Part shown: in pieces, positions 1-9,066 of the stretch
How the letters are laid out: the number at the start of each line of letters is the position of its first letter
Numbering within the stretch: position 1 is the stretch's first letter
Assembly: GCA_948567375.1 (NCBI GenBank)
Contig: OX419758.1
Coordinates: 25,363,001-25,427,000, forward strand
DNA length: 64,000 nt
Source: Lunularia cruciata
Taxonomy: Eukaryota > Streptophyta > Marchantiopsida > Lunulariales > Lunulariaceae
Reading direction: 5' to 3'
The notes under the pieces: model-generated
Seen by the model: only the letters and a program-made list of their open reading frames with translations
What the model was told of the DNA's origin: nothing
The model's database searches: none
Made by a program: the position numbers and the translations under genes

Positions 1-235
1 AAACAACACCATCACGTCCTTCTAACACAAGGACTCCAGATGGAAAAACCTCACACACTCTCAAGATAGTGCGGCCTGTAGAAACATCAAGTGTCGTCGG
101 TGTTGTCTGTTGTAGATATACATAGTCGCCTGGATGAAATCGACGGATCGAGGGTCTATAACCTCTTCCTCAAATGGTAGCATAGCGTAAAGTATCTCTA
201 TGCTGAGCAATCGCCAAGTTCTCAAAAGCCATTGA
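1..235 (-). pseudogene. Element M integrase C-terminal part
   Basis: This continues the integrase frame from 5879-6818 once element A is removed: RRVMS is followed by AFENLAIAQHRDTLRYAT. It then reads through a TGA at 170-172 into RRFHPGDYVYLQQ, the post-DDE integrase C-terminal segment (the FxxGDxV motif common in Ty3 integrases). The TGA is one C-to-T change from CGA. The rest of the protein and the 3' LTR lie left of the window. The identification rests mainly on continuity with the DDE core. Confidence 0.8.
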
Positions 236-658
236 TGTAAAAGACCAAAACCGAGGAGAGAAATAGGAGAATGGAAATTCACATTGGGACACTTGAATGA
301 GGGAAAACTCCGAATGCCTAGCATGAGCTTCGGCCTTGGTATTTATAGGTAGCAAACAAGTCCCTTGAAGCTTCTCAAGAAGCTTCCTTGAGCCGCTTTC
401 TTGGAGTGCAAGCCAAGTTAACTAGGAAGCTTCTCAAGAAGCTTCCTTCTAGAAGCCGCCTACTTGGCGTGCAAGCTAAGCTAGTTAGAAGCTTCTAGAA
501 GCTTCCTTCTAGAAGCTACCTGCTTAGGGCGCAAGTTAACTAGTTAGGAAGCTTCCCAAGAAGCTTCTTAGATGCTTCTAGAATATTCTAGGCTATTTTG
601 TCTTATTATCTACTTCATAAGCTCAACTAACTTCGTCGCTAAACTCCATATTGTTACA
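236..658 (-). repeat. Element A 3' LTR
   Basis: 423 bp, nearly identical to 5456-5878. It carries the same four ~60-bp GAAGCTTC repeats, starting at about 367, 426, 488 and 548 on the plus strand. It is preceded on the minus strand by a purine-rich PPT (GGCGGGGGAATA at 659-670). Confidence 0.93.
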
Positions 659-724
659 TATTCCCCCGCCGCTAGTTGGTGACGTCCTCGTCGCTAGTGA
701 AGCTTCAAATTCCTTGATGGCCAT

Positions 725-3700
725 CTATGCATTTTGGAGGTGAGAAAGAGGTTCCCATGTAGCATCATGAAGGGGATACCCTTTCCAAAGGACCTTGTAC
801 TCCGTATGTTGGTGACGGCCTCGTTGAATATGGCGACGCGCAAGGATACGATCAACTTCGTACTCCTCATGATCATTGATAGGGACAGGAAGAGGGGGAG
901 GTTGGACTCGAGAGGAAAAGGAAGAAGGGTTAGGAACAAAGGGTTTCAACTTGGAAATATGAAAGACAGGATGGATACGCATGTGACAAGGTAAGGCAAG
1001 ACGATAAGCAACAGGAGAGATAATGTGGGTGATATCAAAGGGTCCTATCCAATTAGGGGCAAGTTTACGAACTTGGGTATCAAGTGGGAGAGGGAGGTTA
1101 CTAGAGGATAGCATGACTTTATCACCAACTTCAAAGGTGAGATCACGACGATGATGGTCTGCATATTGTTTTTGGCGATTCTGAGCAACAAGGAGGTGAG
1201 ATTTGGCTTGTTGGAGAGATTGGGATATAGTGGTCAAGAATGTAGAAGTATGAGGAACCTGAGAGGGAGGGGGAGCAAGAAGAGAATCTGGAACAAGCGG
1301 ATCTTGGCCAAAATTGAGAAAGAAGGGAGAAAATCCAGTGCTTGCCTGTTTGGAATTGTTGTAGGCAAATTCTGCAGCTGCAAGACATTCATCCCAGTTG
1401 GTATGGTGGACATTGACAAAGGCCCGCAACATATTCTCCAATGTACGATTGGCGCGTTCGGTTTGTCCATCAGTTTGAGGATGATAGGCCATGGACAAAG
1501 CAAGCTTGGTGCCGAGTATCTGGAAGAGTGCTTGCCAAAACTTCCCGGTAAATTGAGGATCACAGTCGGAGATGAGTACACGTGGCATCCCATGATGCTT
1601 GAAGACATTGTCAAAGTAGATTTGCTTTAAGGTTGGAGCATCCACGGTATCACAGGTTGGTGCCAAGTGGATTTGCTTACTAAGCTTATCCACAAACACC
1701 ACAATTGCGGTGTGTCCTTGTTTTGTCTTTGGCAAGGATGTGATGAGATCCAAGCTCACATGCTCCCAACGAGCGGATGGAATGGCGAGTGGTTGAAGGA
1801 GTCCACTCGGCTTCTGGTTGCTGGCCTTGTTCCATTGGCAACTCTCACATGATCGGACAAAGTCTCGAACATCTCGTGTCATGTTGGGCCACCACCATTG
1901 GCGTTGGAGGGTGCCCAAGGTCTTGTCCACTCCCATGTGACCAGCTATTGGTAAATCATGGGCTTCTTGAAGGCGCACTAGTCGAAGATCACCTTTGGCT
2001 GGAACATAGATCTGGTCTGCATGGAATAAAAGGCCTTCCTTGAAGGAGAAGGTGTTGTACTCCTCGTCGCATGCTGTCAGATGACCGTGTACCATTTGGA
2101 AGAAGGGATCTTGTCGTAGAGCTGATTGAAACTCATTGTGGACCTTAGGATCAATGGACACCGTTGTAATTGCCGCCGTGATAAAAGGAAGATCCTTCAA
2201 ATCAGGTCGTCGTGATAGAGCATCGGGAATGACATGGAACCGACCTGGTTTGTACTCAAGTTTGATGTCAAATAATTGGAGTTGCTCTTCCCATCGATGA
2301 TGCCGGCTCTTCATGTGCTCCAAGTGTAAGGTCTACAACAATGGCTTGTGATCAGTTCGCATGATCACTTGTTTCCCCAAGAGATAATGCCTCCATACCT
2401 TGGTGGCATATACCATTGCAAGTTGTTCCCGATCTCGAGCAGAGTAATTTCTTTCCACTGTATTTAGTCGGCAAGACACAAAGGCAATCGGATGTAGTCC
2501 ATGTGGAAATTCTTGTTGCAACACAGCTCCAATTGCAAAGTTAGAAGCATCAAAATCAACCACACCAGGTAGTTGAGGATCATATGGTTGAAGAATAGGT
2601 CTTGAAGACACCATATGCTTTAACTTCTGGAATGCTTCTTCATGCTTGGTGGTCCATTGGAAGCTCGAGTTCTTTCCCAAGAGGTCAGTCAATGGTGCAG
2701 CCACGTGAGCATAATAGTGGATGAACCGTCGGTAAAAACTGGCCAGTCCATTGAATGCTCGTACTTCTGTAGCATCCTTTGGGGTAGGCCAATCAATAAT
2801 GGCCTTGATCTTCTCTTCTTCCATCTTGATCCCCTCTGATGAGATCTTATGACCCAAGAAGGTAACCTCCTTCTGCCAAAAAGCACATTTTGACTTCTTG
2901 CAGTAAAATTTCCACTGTCATAGTCATCTTAGGACTTCTCGCACATGATTCACATGTTCTGCCTCTGTCCTGCTATAGATTAAGATATCATCTAAGAACA
3001 CCACCATGGACCGATCCAATAGTCCCTCCAACACTCGATGCATCTGATCCATGAAGACTGCTGGAGCATTAGTAAGTCCGAAAGGTAGAACTCTCCACTC
3101 AAAATGTCCATACCTTGTGCAAAAAGCAGTCTTTTGCACGTCCTCTCCTTCAATAGGAATTTGCCAATAGCTGCTACGAAGATCCAGCTTGGAAAAGTAG
3201 CGTGCTCCACTTAGTTGATCAAGCAGGTCATCGATCCGAGGCAAGGGATATGCATTCTTCACGGTTTGCTTATTGAGCCCACGGTAATCAATACAGAAAC
3301 GAAGTCCTCCATCCTTCTTTGGAACAAATAGTACCGGTGCTCCCCATGGAGAGGTACTATGTCGTATGAAATCCTTCTCCAACAACTCTGTAAGTGTTGT
3401 TCGCAACTCCTCCAACTCCTTTGGTGAGAGCCGATAGATTGGTCTACTCACTGGAGTACTCCCTGGCAATAACTCGATCTTGAAGGGCATACCTCGATCG
3501 GAGGGTAATCCCTTTGGCAGATCATCCGGAAACACATCTGCAAACTCTTGAACTATCCGATCAACCATTGCTTGATGCGGCACTTGGCCCTCCTCAGATC
3601 GTTCTTGTGCAATCGGCTTGATCCACACCGTGAATACAGACTTATCGTCCTCCAAAGCTTGCTCTATGGCTGCTTCATTCACAAACTTCCCTTCTAGGGA

Positions 3701-4282
3701 CTCATCTCTATTCCAAGCTTGCTCCATGGTTGCCTTCCTGGCAAACTTCCCATCTTGGGACTCATCTCCTTTCCAGATTTGCTCTATGGCTACCTTCTCG
3801 ACAAACTTCCCATCTTGGGACTGACTATTCTTAGGTGTCTTACTCAGAGGTGCCAGACAACCTAATCAGAAATTCCTACCTTGGTGTTGTACTTGAATTT
3901 GGTGTCGGGTCCAATCAAATTGAACCTTGTGACATTCAAGCCAAGGTAGACCTAGAATGATATCATAATGTAGAGGTGCCACTACGAACCTCATACACTC
4001 CAAATACTCCTTCCCAATCTTGAAGGTAACAGGATGCAAGGTGCGGAATGCAGAACCCTTTCTACCATCCGCCATCATCAAACTACTTCTAATCACTGGC
4101 CTGATAGGAATACCCAATTCCTTTGCCACTTGCATAGACATGCAATTCTCTGAACTTCCAGAATCAACCAAAATTCTACAACCCCGATTAGATATCATAC
4201 CTTGCAAGTGAAGCAAACTTGCATAGGTCAAGCCTTCAATCCCATTGGAACTAATCAAGCTCCCAGTAGGCGGCTCGAAATC
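725..4282 (-). pseudogene. Element A pol (PR-RT-RNase H-INT-chromodomain), broken by stops
   Basis: All domains lie in one frame, -1 relative to gag. Protease has VDSGSSENCMSMQVAKELG and ILGLPWLE (about 4258-3866). RT has [27 protein letters not shown] and FLDDILIYS (about 3400-2924). RNase H has VVDFDASNFAIGAVLQQ, RTDHKPLL and VIPDALSRRP. Integrase has an HHCC-type zinc finger (GHMGVDKTL...CESCQ), a DDE core (LDLITSLP, LISDCDPQF, TDGQTERANRTLE) and a C-terminal chromodomain ending near 728 (EYEVDRILARR...YKVLWKGYP). Stops are at 3866 (TGA), 2924 and 2918 (TGA), about 2330 (TAG) and 725 (TAG). Element E shows CGA or CAG/CAA at most of these codons, so they are C-to-T decay. The TGA near 3866 is shared with E. 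Confidence 0.92.
3641..3820 (-). repeat. Three 60-bp in-frame tandem repeats between PR and RT (element A)
   Basis: Three successive 20-codon units (3820-3761, 3760-3701, 3700-3641) encode [40 protein letters not shown] and [20 protein letters not shown]. They are charged, predicted helical, and sit in the linker between protease and RT. The same three units occur in element E at 48210-48389, so they are a family feature. Their function is unknown to me. Confidence 0.9.
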
Positions 4283-4284
4283 TC

Positions 4285-5184
4285 CTACTGGGATTCCTCG
4301 TTTCCCGGATCATTCCGCTCCACAACCTCCACTTGGGCAACTTGTCGAGGTTGTCCATTCTTGAGTGGACATTCAGCAATGCGATGCCCCAACTGGCGAC
4401 AATAAAAGCAACCTCCATTTTGTCGTAATCTTTCTCTATCTGCTGTGCCAAGTGGTCTTCGCTGGATAGCATCAATCTCCATTGGTACCGGTTCTTCCAC
4501 TCGTGGTACGGGTAGGTTTTGTGTAGGTCGAGATCGAGACCAAGTTGTTGCAACTAAGGAATCAAAACGCTCAGCCAACTGCATGGCTTCTTCTACGTTC
4601 TGTGGCTCTCGCATGGTCACCTCCAATCTGGTTCGTGACTTCAATCCTCGCACAAATCGATCCAGAACTTCACCTTCTTGGATATCTAGAATTTGCATGA
4701 TGATATTCTGAAATTGTGTGATGTAGCTTCTCACCGAACCAATTTGCCTCAACTCCGCCAATTTATCTCGTGCAGCTCGGGTGGCATTTATAGTCTGAAA
4801 TCGACCAAGTATTGCATCCTTGAATTCTGCCCATGTCAAAATTGGTGTAACAATTTGTCGTTCAGCTCTTTCTACTCGGAATCGCCACCAAAGTTTTGCC
4901 ACGCCATCCAACTGGCTAGAAGCCAAGAGAATTTGTTTCCGCTCGTCTTGAAGATTGGTGGCTTCAAAGTAACGTTCACAGTCAAACACAAAATTTTCCA
5001 CTGTGCCTAGAACATTCTTGCCTTCAAACACCTTGGGTTTCGGAAATCGAATGCGATCTTCTCCATCTCGAACTGGCGCTCTGTCTATCTGTTCTCGTCG
5101 TTGCTGGTCTCGTTCATCCAACAATCGAGTAAGATGCTCGATTTGTTGTTGCATTGCAAGGATAACATCTGGTATTGCGGCCAT
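4285..5184 (-). CDS. Element A Gag
   Basis: 299 aa from an ATG 33 nt after the pre-gag ORF stop. The retrotransposon gag core (about residues 50-190) includes FEGKNVLGTVENFVFDCERY, LASSQLDGVAKLWWR and the basic capsid-like segment ending FDSLVATTWSR. A CCHC zinc knuckle follows (CFYCRQLGHRIAEC, about residues 263-276). It forms the virus-like particle and binds the RNA. The frame is fully open, unlike pol. PR begins downstream in the -1 frame, so pol expression would need -1 frameshifting or reinitiation. Confidence 0.9.
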   Translation of the reverse strand: MAAIPDVILAMQQQIEHLTRLLDERDQQRREQIDRAPVRDGEDRIRFPKPKVFEGKNVLGTVENFVFDCERYFEATNLQDERKQILLASSQLDGVAKLWWRFRVERAERQIVTPILTWAEFKDAILGRFQTINATRAARDKLAELRQIGSVRSYITQFQNIIMQILDIQEGEVLDRFVRGLKSRTRLEVTMREPQNVEEAMQLAERFDSLVATTWSRSRPTQNLPVPRVEEPVPMEIDAIQRRPLGTADRERLRQNGGCFYCRQLGHRIAECPLKNGQPRQVAQVEVVERNDPGNEESQ

Positions 5185-5217
5185 TGCTACTACCCTAATC
5201 CACTACCCTCAATTTAT

Positions 5218-5433
5218 CTAGTTGATTAACACATAGATACAACACGTCCACCGTTCTCCATAAGTCACAACTGGAAGTATCAAGGGTTCCTCTGACACGG
5301 TGATCATATGTAGAAAATCCTGCCCAAAGCGTGAGGTGATGAACTGTGTGAAACGATGCTTTGGTAATATCTGGACATGAAAGTCCCAATGGTTTGGTGG
5401 AAGTGGATTTGGTGGTCCATAAATTCCATCCAT
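5218..5433 (-). CDS. Element A pre-gag micro-ORF (71 aa)
   Basis: Begins with ATG about 10 nt after the PBS and ends 33 nt before the gag ATG. The protein starts MDGIYGPPNPLPPNHWDFHV, has FGQDF in the middle, and ends with PLILPVVTYGERWTCCIYVL before a two-residue tail. The same pattern (FGxxF, about 10 residues, P-x-x-x-P-x-V-x-Y, then IYIL near the stop) is seen in the leader ORFs of elements B and D. I recognise no known domain. An intact copy is present in the otherwise ruined element E. Confidence 0.7.
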   Translation of the reverse strand: MDGIYGPPNPLPPNHWDFHVQILPKHRFTQFITSRFGQDFLHMITVSEEPLILPVVTYGERWTCCIYVLIN

Positions 5434-5442
5434 CCCATTCCT

Positions 5443-5454
5443 GCTCTGATACCA
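5443..5454 (-). promoter_or_regulatory. Element A primer-binding site (initiator tRNA-Met)
   Basis: TGGTATCAGAGC on the minus strand, one base after the 5' LTR. This is complementary to the 3' end of plant initiator tRNA-Met, the usual Ty3/copia primer. Confidence 0.93.
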
Positions 5455-5455
5455 A

Positions 5456-5878
5456 TGTAAAAGACCAAAACCGAGGAGAGAAATAGGAGAATGGAAATTC
5501 ACATTGGGACACTTGAATGAGGGAAAACTCCGAATGCCTAGCATGAGCTTTGGCCTTGGTATTTATAGGTAGCAAACAAGTCCCTTGAAGCTTCTCAAGA
5601 AGCTTCCTTGAGCCGCTTTCTTGGAGTGCAAGCCAAGTTAACTAGGAAGCTTCTCAAGAAGCTTCCTTCTAGAAGCCGCCTACTTGGCGTGCAAGCTAAG
5701 CTAGTTAGAAGCTTCTAGAAGCTTCCTTCTAGAAGCTACCTGCTTAGGGCGCAAGTTAACTAGTTAGGAAGCTTCCCAAGAAGCTTCTTAGATGCTTCTA
5801 GAATATTCTAGGCTATTTTGTCTTATTATCTACTTCATAAGCTCGACTAACTTTGTCGCTAAACTCCATATTGTTACA
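5456..5878 (-). repeat. Element A 5' LTR
   Basis: 423-bp LTR with TG...CA ends. On the minus strand a TATAAATA box lies at 5567-5560, and the GAA/TTC repeat array lies upstream of it. The pre-gag ORF and gag follow the PBS. Confidence 0.95.
5587..5805 (-). promoter_or_regulatory. Heat-shock-element-like tandem array in element A LTR promoter
   Basis: Four tandem units start at 5587, 5646, 5708 and 5768 (periods 59, 62, 60 bp). Each begins with a GAAGCTTC palindrome. The third reads GAAGCTTCTAGAAGCTTC, four contiguous alternating nGAAn/nTTCn pentamers, which is the heat-shock factor binding pattern. Other units hold GAAGCTTC pairs at 4-nt spacing. The array ends about 20 bp upstream of the TATA box in element orientation. 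Heat-induced LTRs with HSEs are known for the copia element ONSEN. Whether this array binds HSF is inference. Confidence 0.6.
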
Positions 5879-6818
5879 ATTGACATCACTCTCCGAAAGA
5901 TCTCTGCCCGCTGAGAACATGCGCTCATCCATACATCGGGGTCATCCAAGTCCAAAACTACAGTAGCATCTCGACAAATGGCTGTAGGTAAATCTGGATC
6001 TCGTCCATAGAGTAGAAAGTATGGAGAGAAGGATGCTAAGGAGGCTTGCCGGCTGAACCGATAGCCCATGGCCAACCAAGGTAACTGGAGATCCCAATCT
6101 CCCAAGTGGCCTCTTTGCAAACCATACTTTTGCAATCCTCTCTTCACCGTCTGAACCACTCTCTCTGCTAAGCCATCTGCCTCAAGGTGATCTCGGGATG
6201 TAGTACGATGATCAATCAAAGCCTTGTCACACAAGACCTGAAACTCTCCCAAGAACTCTGTACCCTGATCAGTCAAAACCTCAGCTGGTGCACCAAAATG
6301 ACTAAGAACTCGATCCAGGAACGAGTAAGCTGTCCCTTCACTAGACTTGTCAGGAAGTGCCACCAACTCAATCCACTTGGAGAAGTGCTCCACCATCACC
6401 AAAACATACCGATGATGTCTCACAATCAGCGGTAAAGGTCCGGCGAAGTCCAAACTCCAACGGTAACCCAATCCCATGATAGGTAATGGGTGTAACTGTG
6501 GCGTAGGAGCATTGAATGATGCTCTAACTTGGTCACAAACCATACATCTGGCAACAAACTGCTGTACCTCGGTCTGCATACCGTGCCACCAATAATGACT
6601 CTGGAGTAAGCTATATGTACGCTTTACTCCAAAATGTCCTAGCTCCTCATGAGCATGAAGGACCAACTGTGGTCTCTGTGATGGAAGTGGTACTACTCGC
6701 ACTCTACCATCATCCCATACACGCAAAAGGTGTCTACCCTCCAATCTGAACCGTCTGGCTCGCTGAAGAACACGGTCTCTCTCCTTGGCCCCAACTGTGC
6801 CACCCACAACACCAGTGC
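5879..6818 (-). pseudogene. Element M integrase core
   Basis: Open from 6807 to the insertion point of element A. It has the integrase zinc-binding domain (HEELGHFGVKRTYSLLQSHY then CMVCDQ) and a DDE core: WSLDFAGPLP, LTDQGTEFLGEF, then DGLAERVVQTVKRGLQ with the catalytic Glu. The first six residues of the HHCC finger region follow directly from the RNase H linker once element B is removed. The core is uninterrupted here; the tail continues at 1-235. Confidence 0.88.
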
Positions 6819-7497
6819 TGTAACACCCATTTGTGCATGTGTGTGGTATTGTGATATTTAGCTTGGTATTACAAGTACTTAAGAGATATTATTTATATAG
6901 AGATAAAGGATGGTTCTATATTAGTCATGGTTTGCTAAAGTTAGTCATAGCTAAGATAGATGGGACCTTACTTTAGAGGAAGTAGAAAAGATGAGCACCA
7001 CTATTTTGGATTTTAGTGTGTTGACTTGGTATTATTCCTAGGTGTTTGGCTTTGGGGAAAGAGTTGAGAACTCTTGGGCCCGCAAGCCTTTTTGTTTTGG
7101 ATTCTTCTTTAGTCCAAGGATAGCCCATGTGAAGGAATCCTTGCTTTAGTGGTTGGGTCAAGATAAGGGGAATATGCCCATGTGAATGGATATTCCTTTC
7201 TACTTTTTGACTTTACTTGACTTTTAGTCTAGTAACTTGAGTTACTACGATAATTAGTAACTTTGGTACGTAACTATTTCACAAGTATATAAACAAGGAG
7301 TGAGGAGGTACTCATCATCCTTTCATTTGCAACTATCTCTCTCTCATTGAGTTCTCTAGTGAGCAATGTCTTGAGTCTTGGAGTGTTAGCCTTGGAGGAG
7401 TATGATGGAGTTGGGGTTCCTTGCCTTCTTAGTCCATGGTGCGCTACCATAATAGCCATCAGAGGTTCATCCTGAGTGAGAGACAGGCCGGCTCACA
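6819..7497 (+). repeat. Element B 5' LTR
   Basis: 679 bp, starting TGTAACACCC and ending GGCTCACA. A TATATAAA promoter box lies at about 7286-7293. It matches 13942-14620 almost perfectly. Confidence 0.95.
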
Positions 7498-7501
7498 TTT
7501 T

Positions 7502-7520
7502 TGGTTCCGTTGCCGGGACC
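7502..7520 (+). promoter_or_regulatory. Element B primer-binding site
   Basis: TGGTTCCGTTGCCGGGACC, 4 nt after the LTR. It resembles the tRNA-Asp-type PBS (TGGCGCCGTTGCCGGGG) typical of plant Tat/Athila elements, with differences at positions 4-5 and near the end. The exact primer tRNA is unverified. Confidence 0.75.
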
Positions 7521-7538
7521 TCTCTAGAAGGCAAGATA

Positions 7539-7709
7539 ATGTTCCGCGTCCAATTCTACATTAGGCAGAAGGAGGCTATGAGAGCTCACTTGGAGAGAAC
7601 ATTAGGAGAGGAGAGGGCTGAACTTATGTTAGAGAACCAAGATCCATTTGTATACCCTGTAGTTCATTATGATGTCTTTGAGGTGATTTTGTACATCTTG
7701 TACACATGA
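7539..7709 (+). CDS. Element B first pre-gag micro-ORF (56 aa)
   Basis: Starts with ATG 18 nt after the PBS. It begins MFRVQFYIRQKEAMRAHLER, then TLGEE, and ends PFVYPVVHYDVFEVILYIL plus two residues. It matches the A and D leader ORFs at the glycine step, the P-x-x-x-P-V-V-x-Y motif and the IL(Y)IL end just before the stop. No known domain recognised. Confidence 0.65.
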   Translation: MFRVQFYIRQKEAMRAHLERTLGEERAELMLENQDPFVYPVVHYDVFEVILYILYT

Positions 7710-8357
7710 GAGGAATTGGAGAGATTGTGTGAGGTGGATTGCAGATTTTGGGGATTAAGGTGATTTTGGGCAAAATCTCAAGTTTGAGATCTGGACTTGA
7801 GATTTCTACACATGATAGCTTGGGTTATCTTTCAGTTAGCACACTTGAAATTATTGAGAGAGCTTCTATGCGCACTGGGCTAGAATTTTTGAAAGTTGAT
7901 AGGGTAAAGTGCTCCCGCAACTGCATGCTCTCTGGAAAATTGTACAGAGTCTGCCATTTCTTCAATTTTCAGTGAATTGTCCTGAAAATTTCCAAGAAAA
8001 TTCAGTGCATTGTATCCTACCTGGTGCCACAAAAATTAGAGAGAGATCATTTTTGCGCAGTGCGTTATGAGTTTTTGAAGTGAGGGGGGTGGTTTTCAGA
8101 CCAAATCTGAAATATGGGTGCTGAATAGAAAGGTGTCTAGGCCAAATGGCTCGATGAAAAGATCTAAAATTTTGCAGGGAGGGACGCCCTAGAGTTGTGA
8201 TCAAGTGTGGAAAATTTCAGAGGACTGTGACATATTCGTTGGGAGATTTGAGTGACATTGTGAGGAAGGGTCAATTCTGTAGAGTGGAGATCTCATGCAT
8301 GAGAAGTTTGAGATCAACAAAAAGCATGTTTGAGTGTTTAGATTCATCTTTGGGAAC
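7710..8357 (+). other. Element B leader between micro-ORF and accessory ORF
   Basis: About 650 bp of leader. I see no long ATG-initiated frame. The frame of the accessory ORF extends upstream to about 8295 (MHEKFEINKKHV) but is cut by a TGA at 8331-8333, so the accessory protein may once have been longer. Otherwise nothing recognisable. Confidence 0.5.
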
Positions 8358-8831
8358 ATGGAGGGTCATCAAGAGTGGAAATTGAGATTATGCAAGGTTC
8401 CCCAAGGGTTTGAGGTGATTGTAGGGGTGGATTTGAGGAAAAGAGAGTTTACAATAGAATTTGAAGAGAGTGTTGAGAGGATCCAAAAACCTACACCACT
8501 TGGAGGAAAGAGTGAGTCTAAGTGCTTTCTATGTGGAGAGAAGGGACATAAGGCAAGTTCATGTCCATTAACCTTTGAGAGCAAGAGATTGAGGGAAAGG
8601 AGAGGCTTACTTGACTTGGGTTTGCATGTTGGACCTTCTTCACCAAGATTGGGAGGGAGAAGATCTAAGACCAAGGAGTTGTGTGAGGTTTGTGGAGTTG
8701 AAGGACTTCCAAAAGGACATGAGTGTAGTGGAGTAAAAGCACTTTTGGAAACTTTGGTGAAGGATCTTGGAGAGAGTCTTAGTACAGCTACAGAAATACT
8801 ACCACCTTCATCAGCTAGTTCTCAAGATTAG
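8358..8831 (+). CDS. Element B accessory ORF with zinc knuckles (157 aa)
   Basis: First ATG at 8358, stop TAG at 8829-8831. A CCHC knuckle CFLCGEKGHKASSC (C-x2-C-x4-H-x4-C) lies near residues 56-69. A second Cys/His cluster, CEVCGVEGLPKGHEC, follows. The N-terminal half (LRLCKVPQGFEVIVGVDLRK) is unrecognised, and the C-terminal tail is Ser-rich. It lies before the real gag, which has its own knuckle, so this is an extra nucleic-acid-binding protein rather than gag. It is tightly followed (2 nt) by a second micro-ORF. The role is unknown; RNA binding is inferred from the knuckle. Confidence 0.65.
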   Translation: MEGHQEWKLRLCKVPQGFEVIVGVDLRKREFTIEFEESVERIQKPTPLGGKSESKCFLCGEKGHKASSCPLTFESKRLRERRGLLDLGLHVGPSSPRLGGRRSKTKELCEVCGVEGLPKGHECSGVKALLETLVKDLGESLSTATEILPPSSASSQD

Positions 8832-8833
8832 TG

Positions 8834-8998
8834 ATGGAGATAATCTTTCAACTTATGGATAAACTATCCATGAGAGTTAGATTAATATGCACTCTAGGAT
8901 TTGATGTTGCTATAGAAATCTTGGAGCAACCTGAACCTTTTGTGTTCCCTAGAGTGGATTATTCTCAGATGGTGTTAGTCATGTATATACTCTATTAG
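8834..8998 (+). CDS. Element B second pre-gag micro-ORF (54 aa)
   Basis: ATG lies 2 nt after the accessory ORF stop; the stop TAG lies 68 nt before the gag-pol ATG. It begins MEIIFQLMDKLSMRVRLICT, then LGFDVA, and ends PFVFPRVDYSQMVLVMYIL with a final Tyr. It is a diverged paralogue of the 7539-7709 ORF and of the element A and D leader ORFs. Confidence 0.65.
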   Translation: MEIIFQLMDKLSMRVRLICTLGFDVAIEILEQPEPFVFPRVDYSQMVLVMYILY

Positions 8999-9066
8999 TA
9001 ATAGAGTGAGAGAAAAGAAAAGAGAAAAAAAAAATTAAGAGAAAAGAAAGATAGTGAGGGGTTAAG

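Larger units (their letters stand above)
236..5878 (-). mobile_element. Element A: Ty3 chromovirus, minus strand, inserted in M integrase
   Basis: Two 423-bp LTRs (236-658 and 5456-5878) begin TGTAA and end TTACA in element orientation. They are flanked by the 5-bp direct repeat attga (231-235 and 5879-5883). I see about three differences between the LTRs, so the insertion is fairly recent. In order the element has a PBS for initiator tRNA-Met, a 71-aa pre-gag ORF, gag, PR, RT, RNase H, integrase and chromodomain. gag is open; pol carries several stops. Element E at 46156-52488 is an older copy of the same family. Confidence 0.95.

Noticed and set aside
367-590. CRISPR-like array (regular ~60-bp repeats)
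   Set aside because: The repeats lie inside an LTR of a plant retrotransposon, contain palindromic GAA/TTC pentamers and lack distinct spacers.
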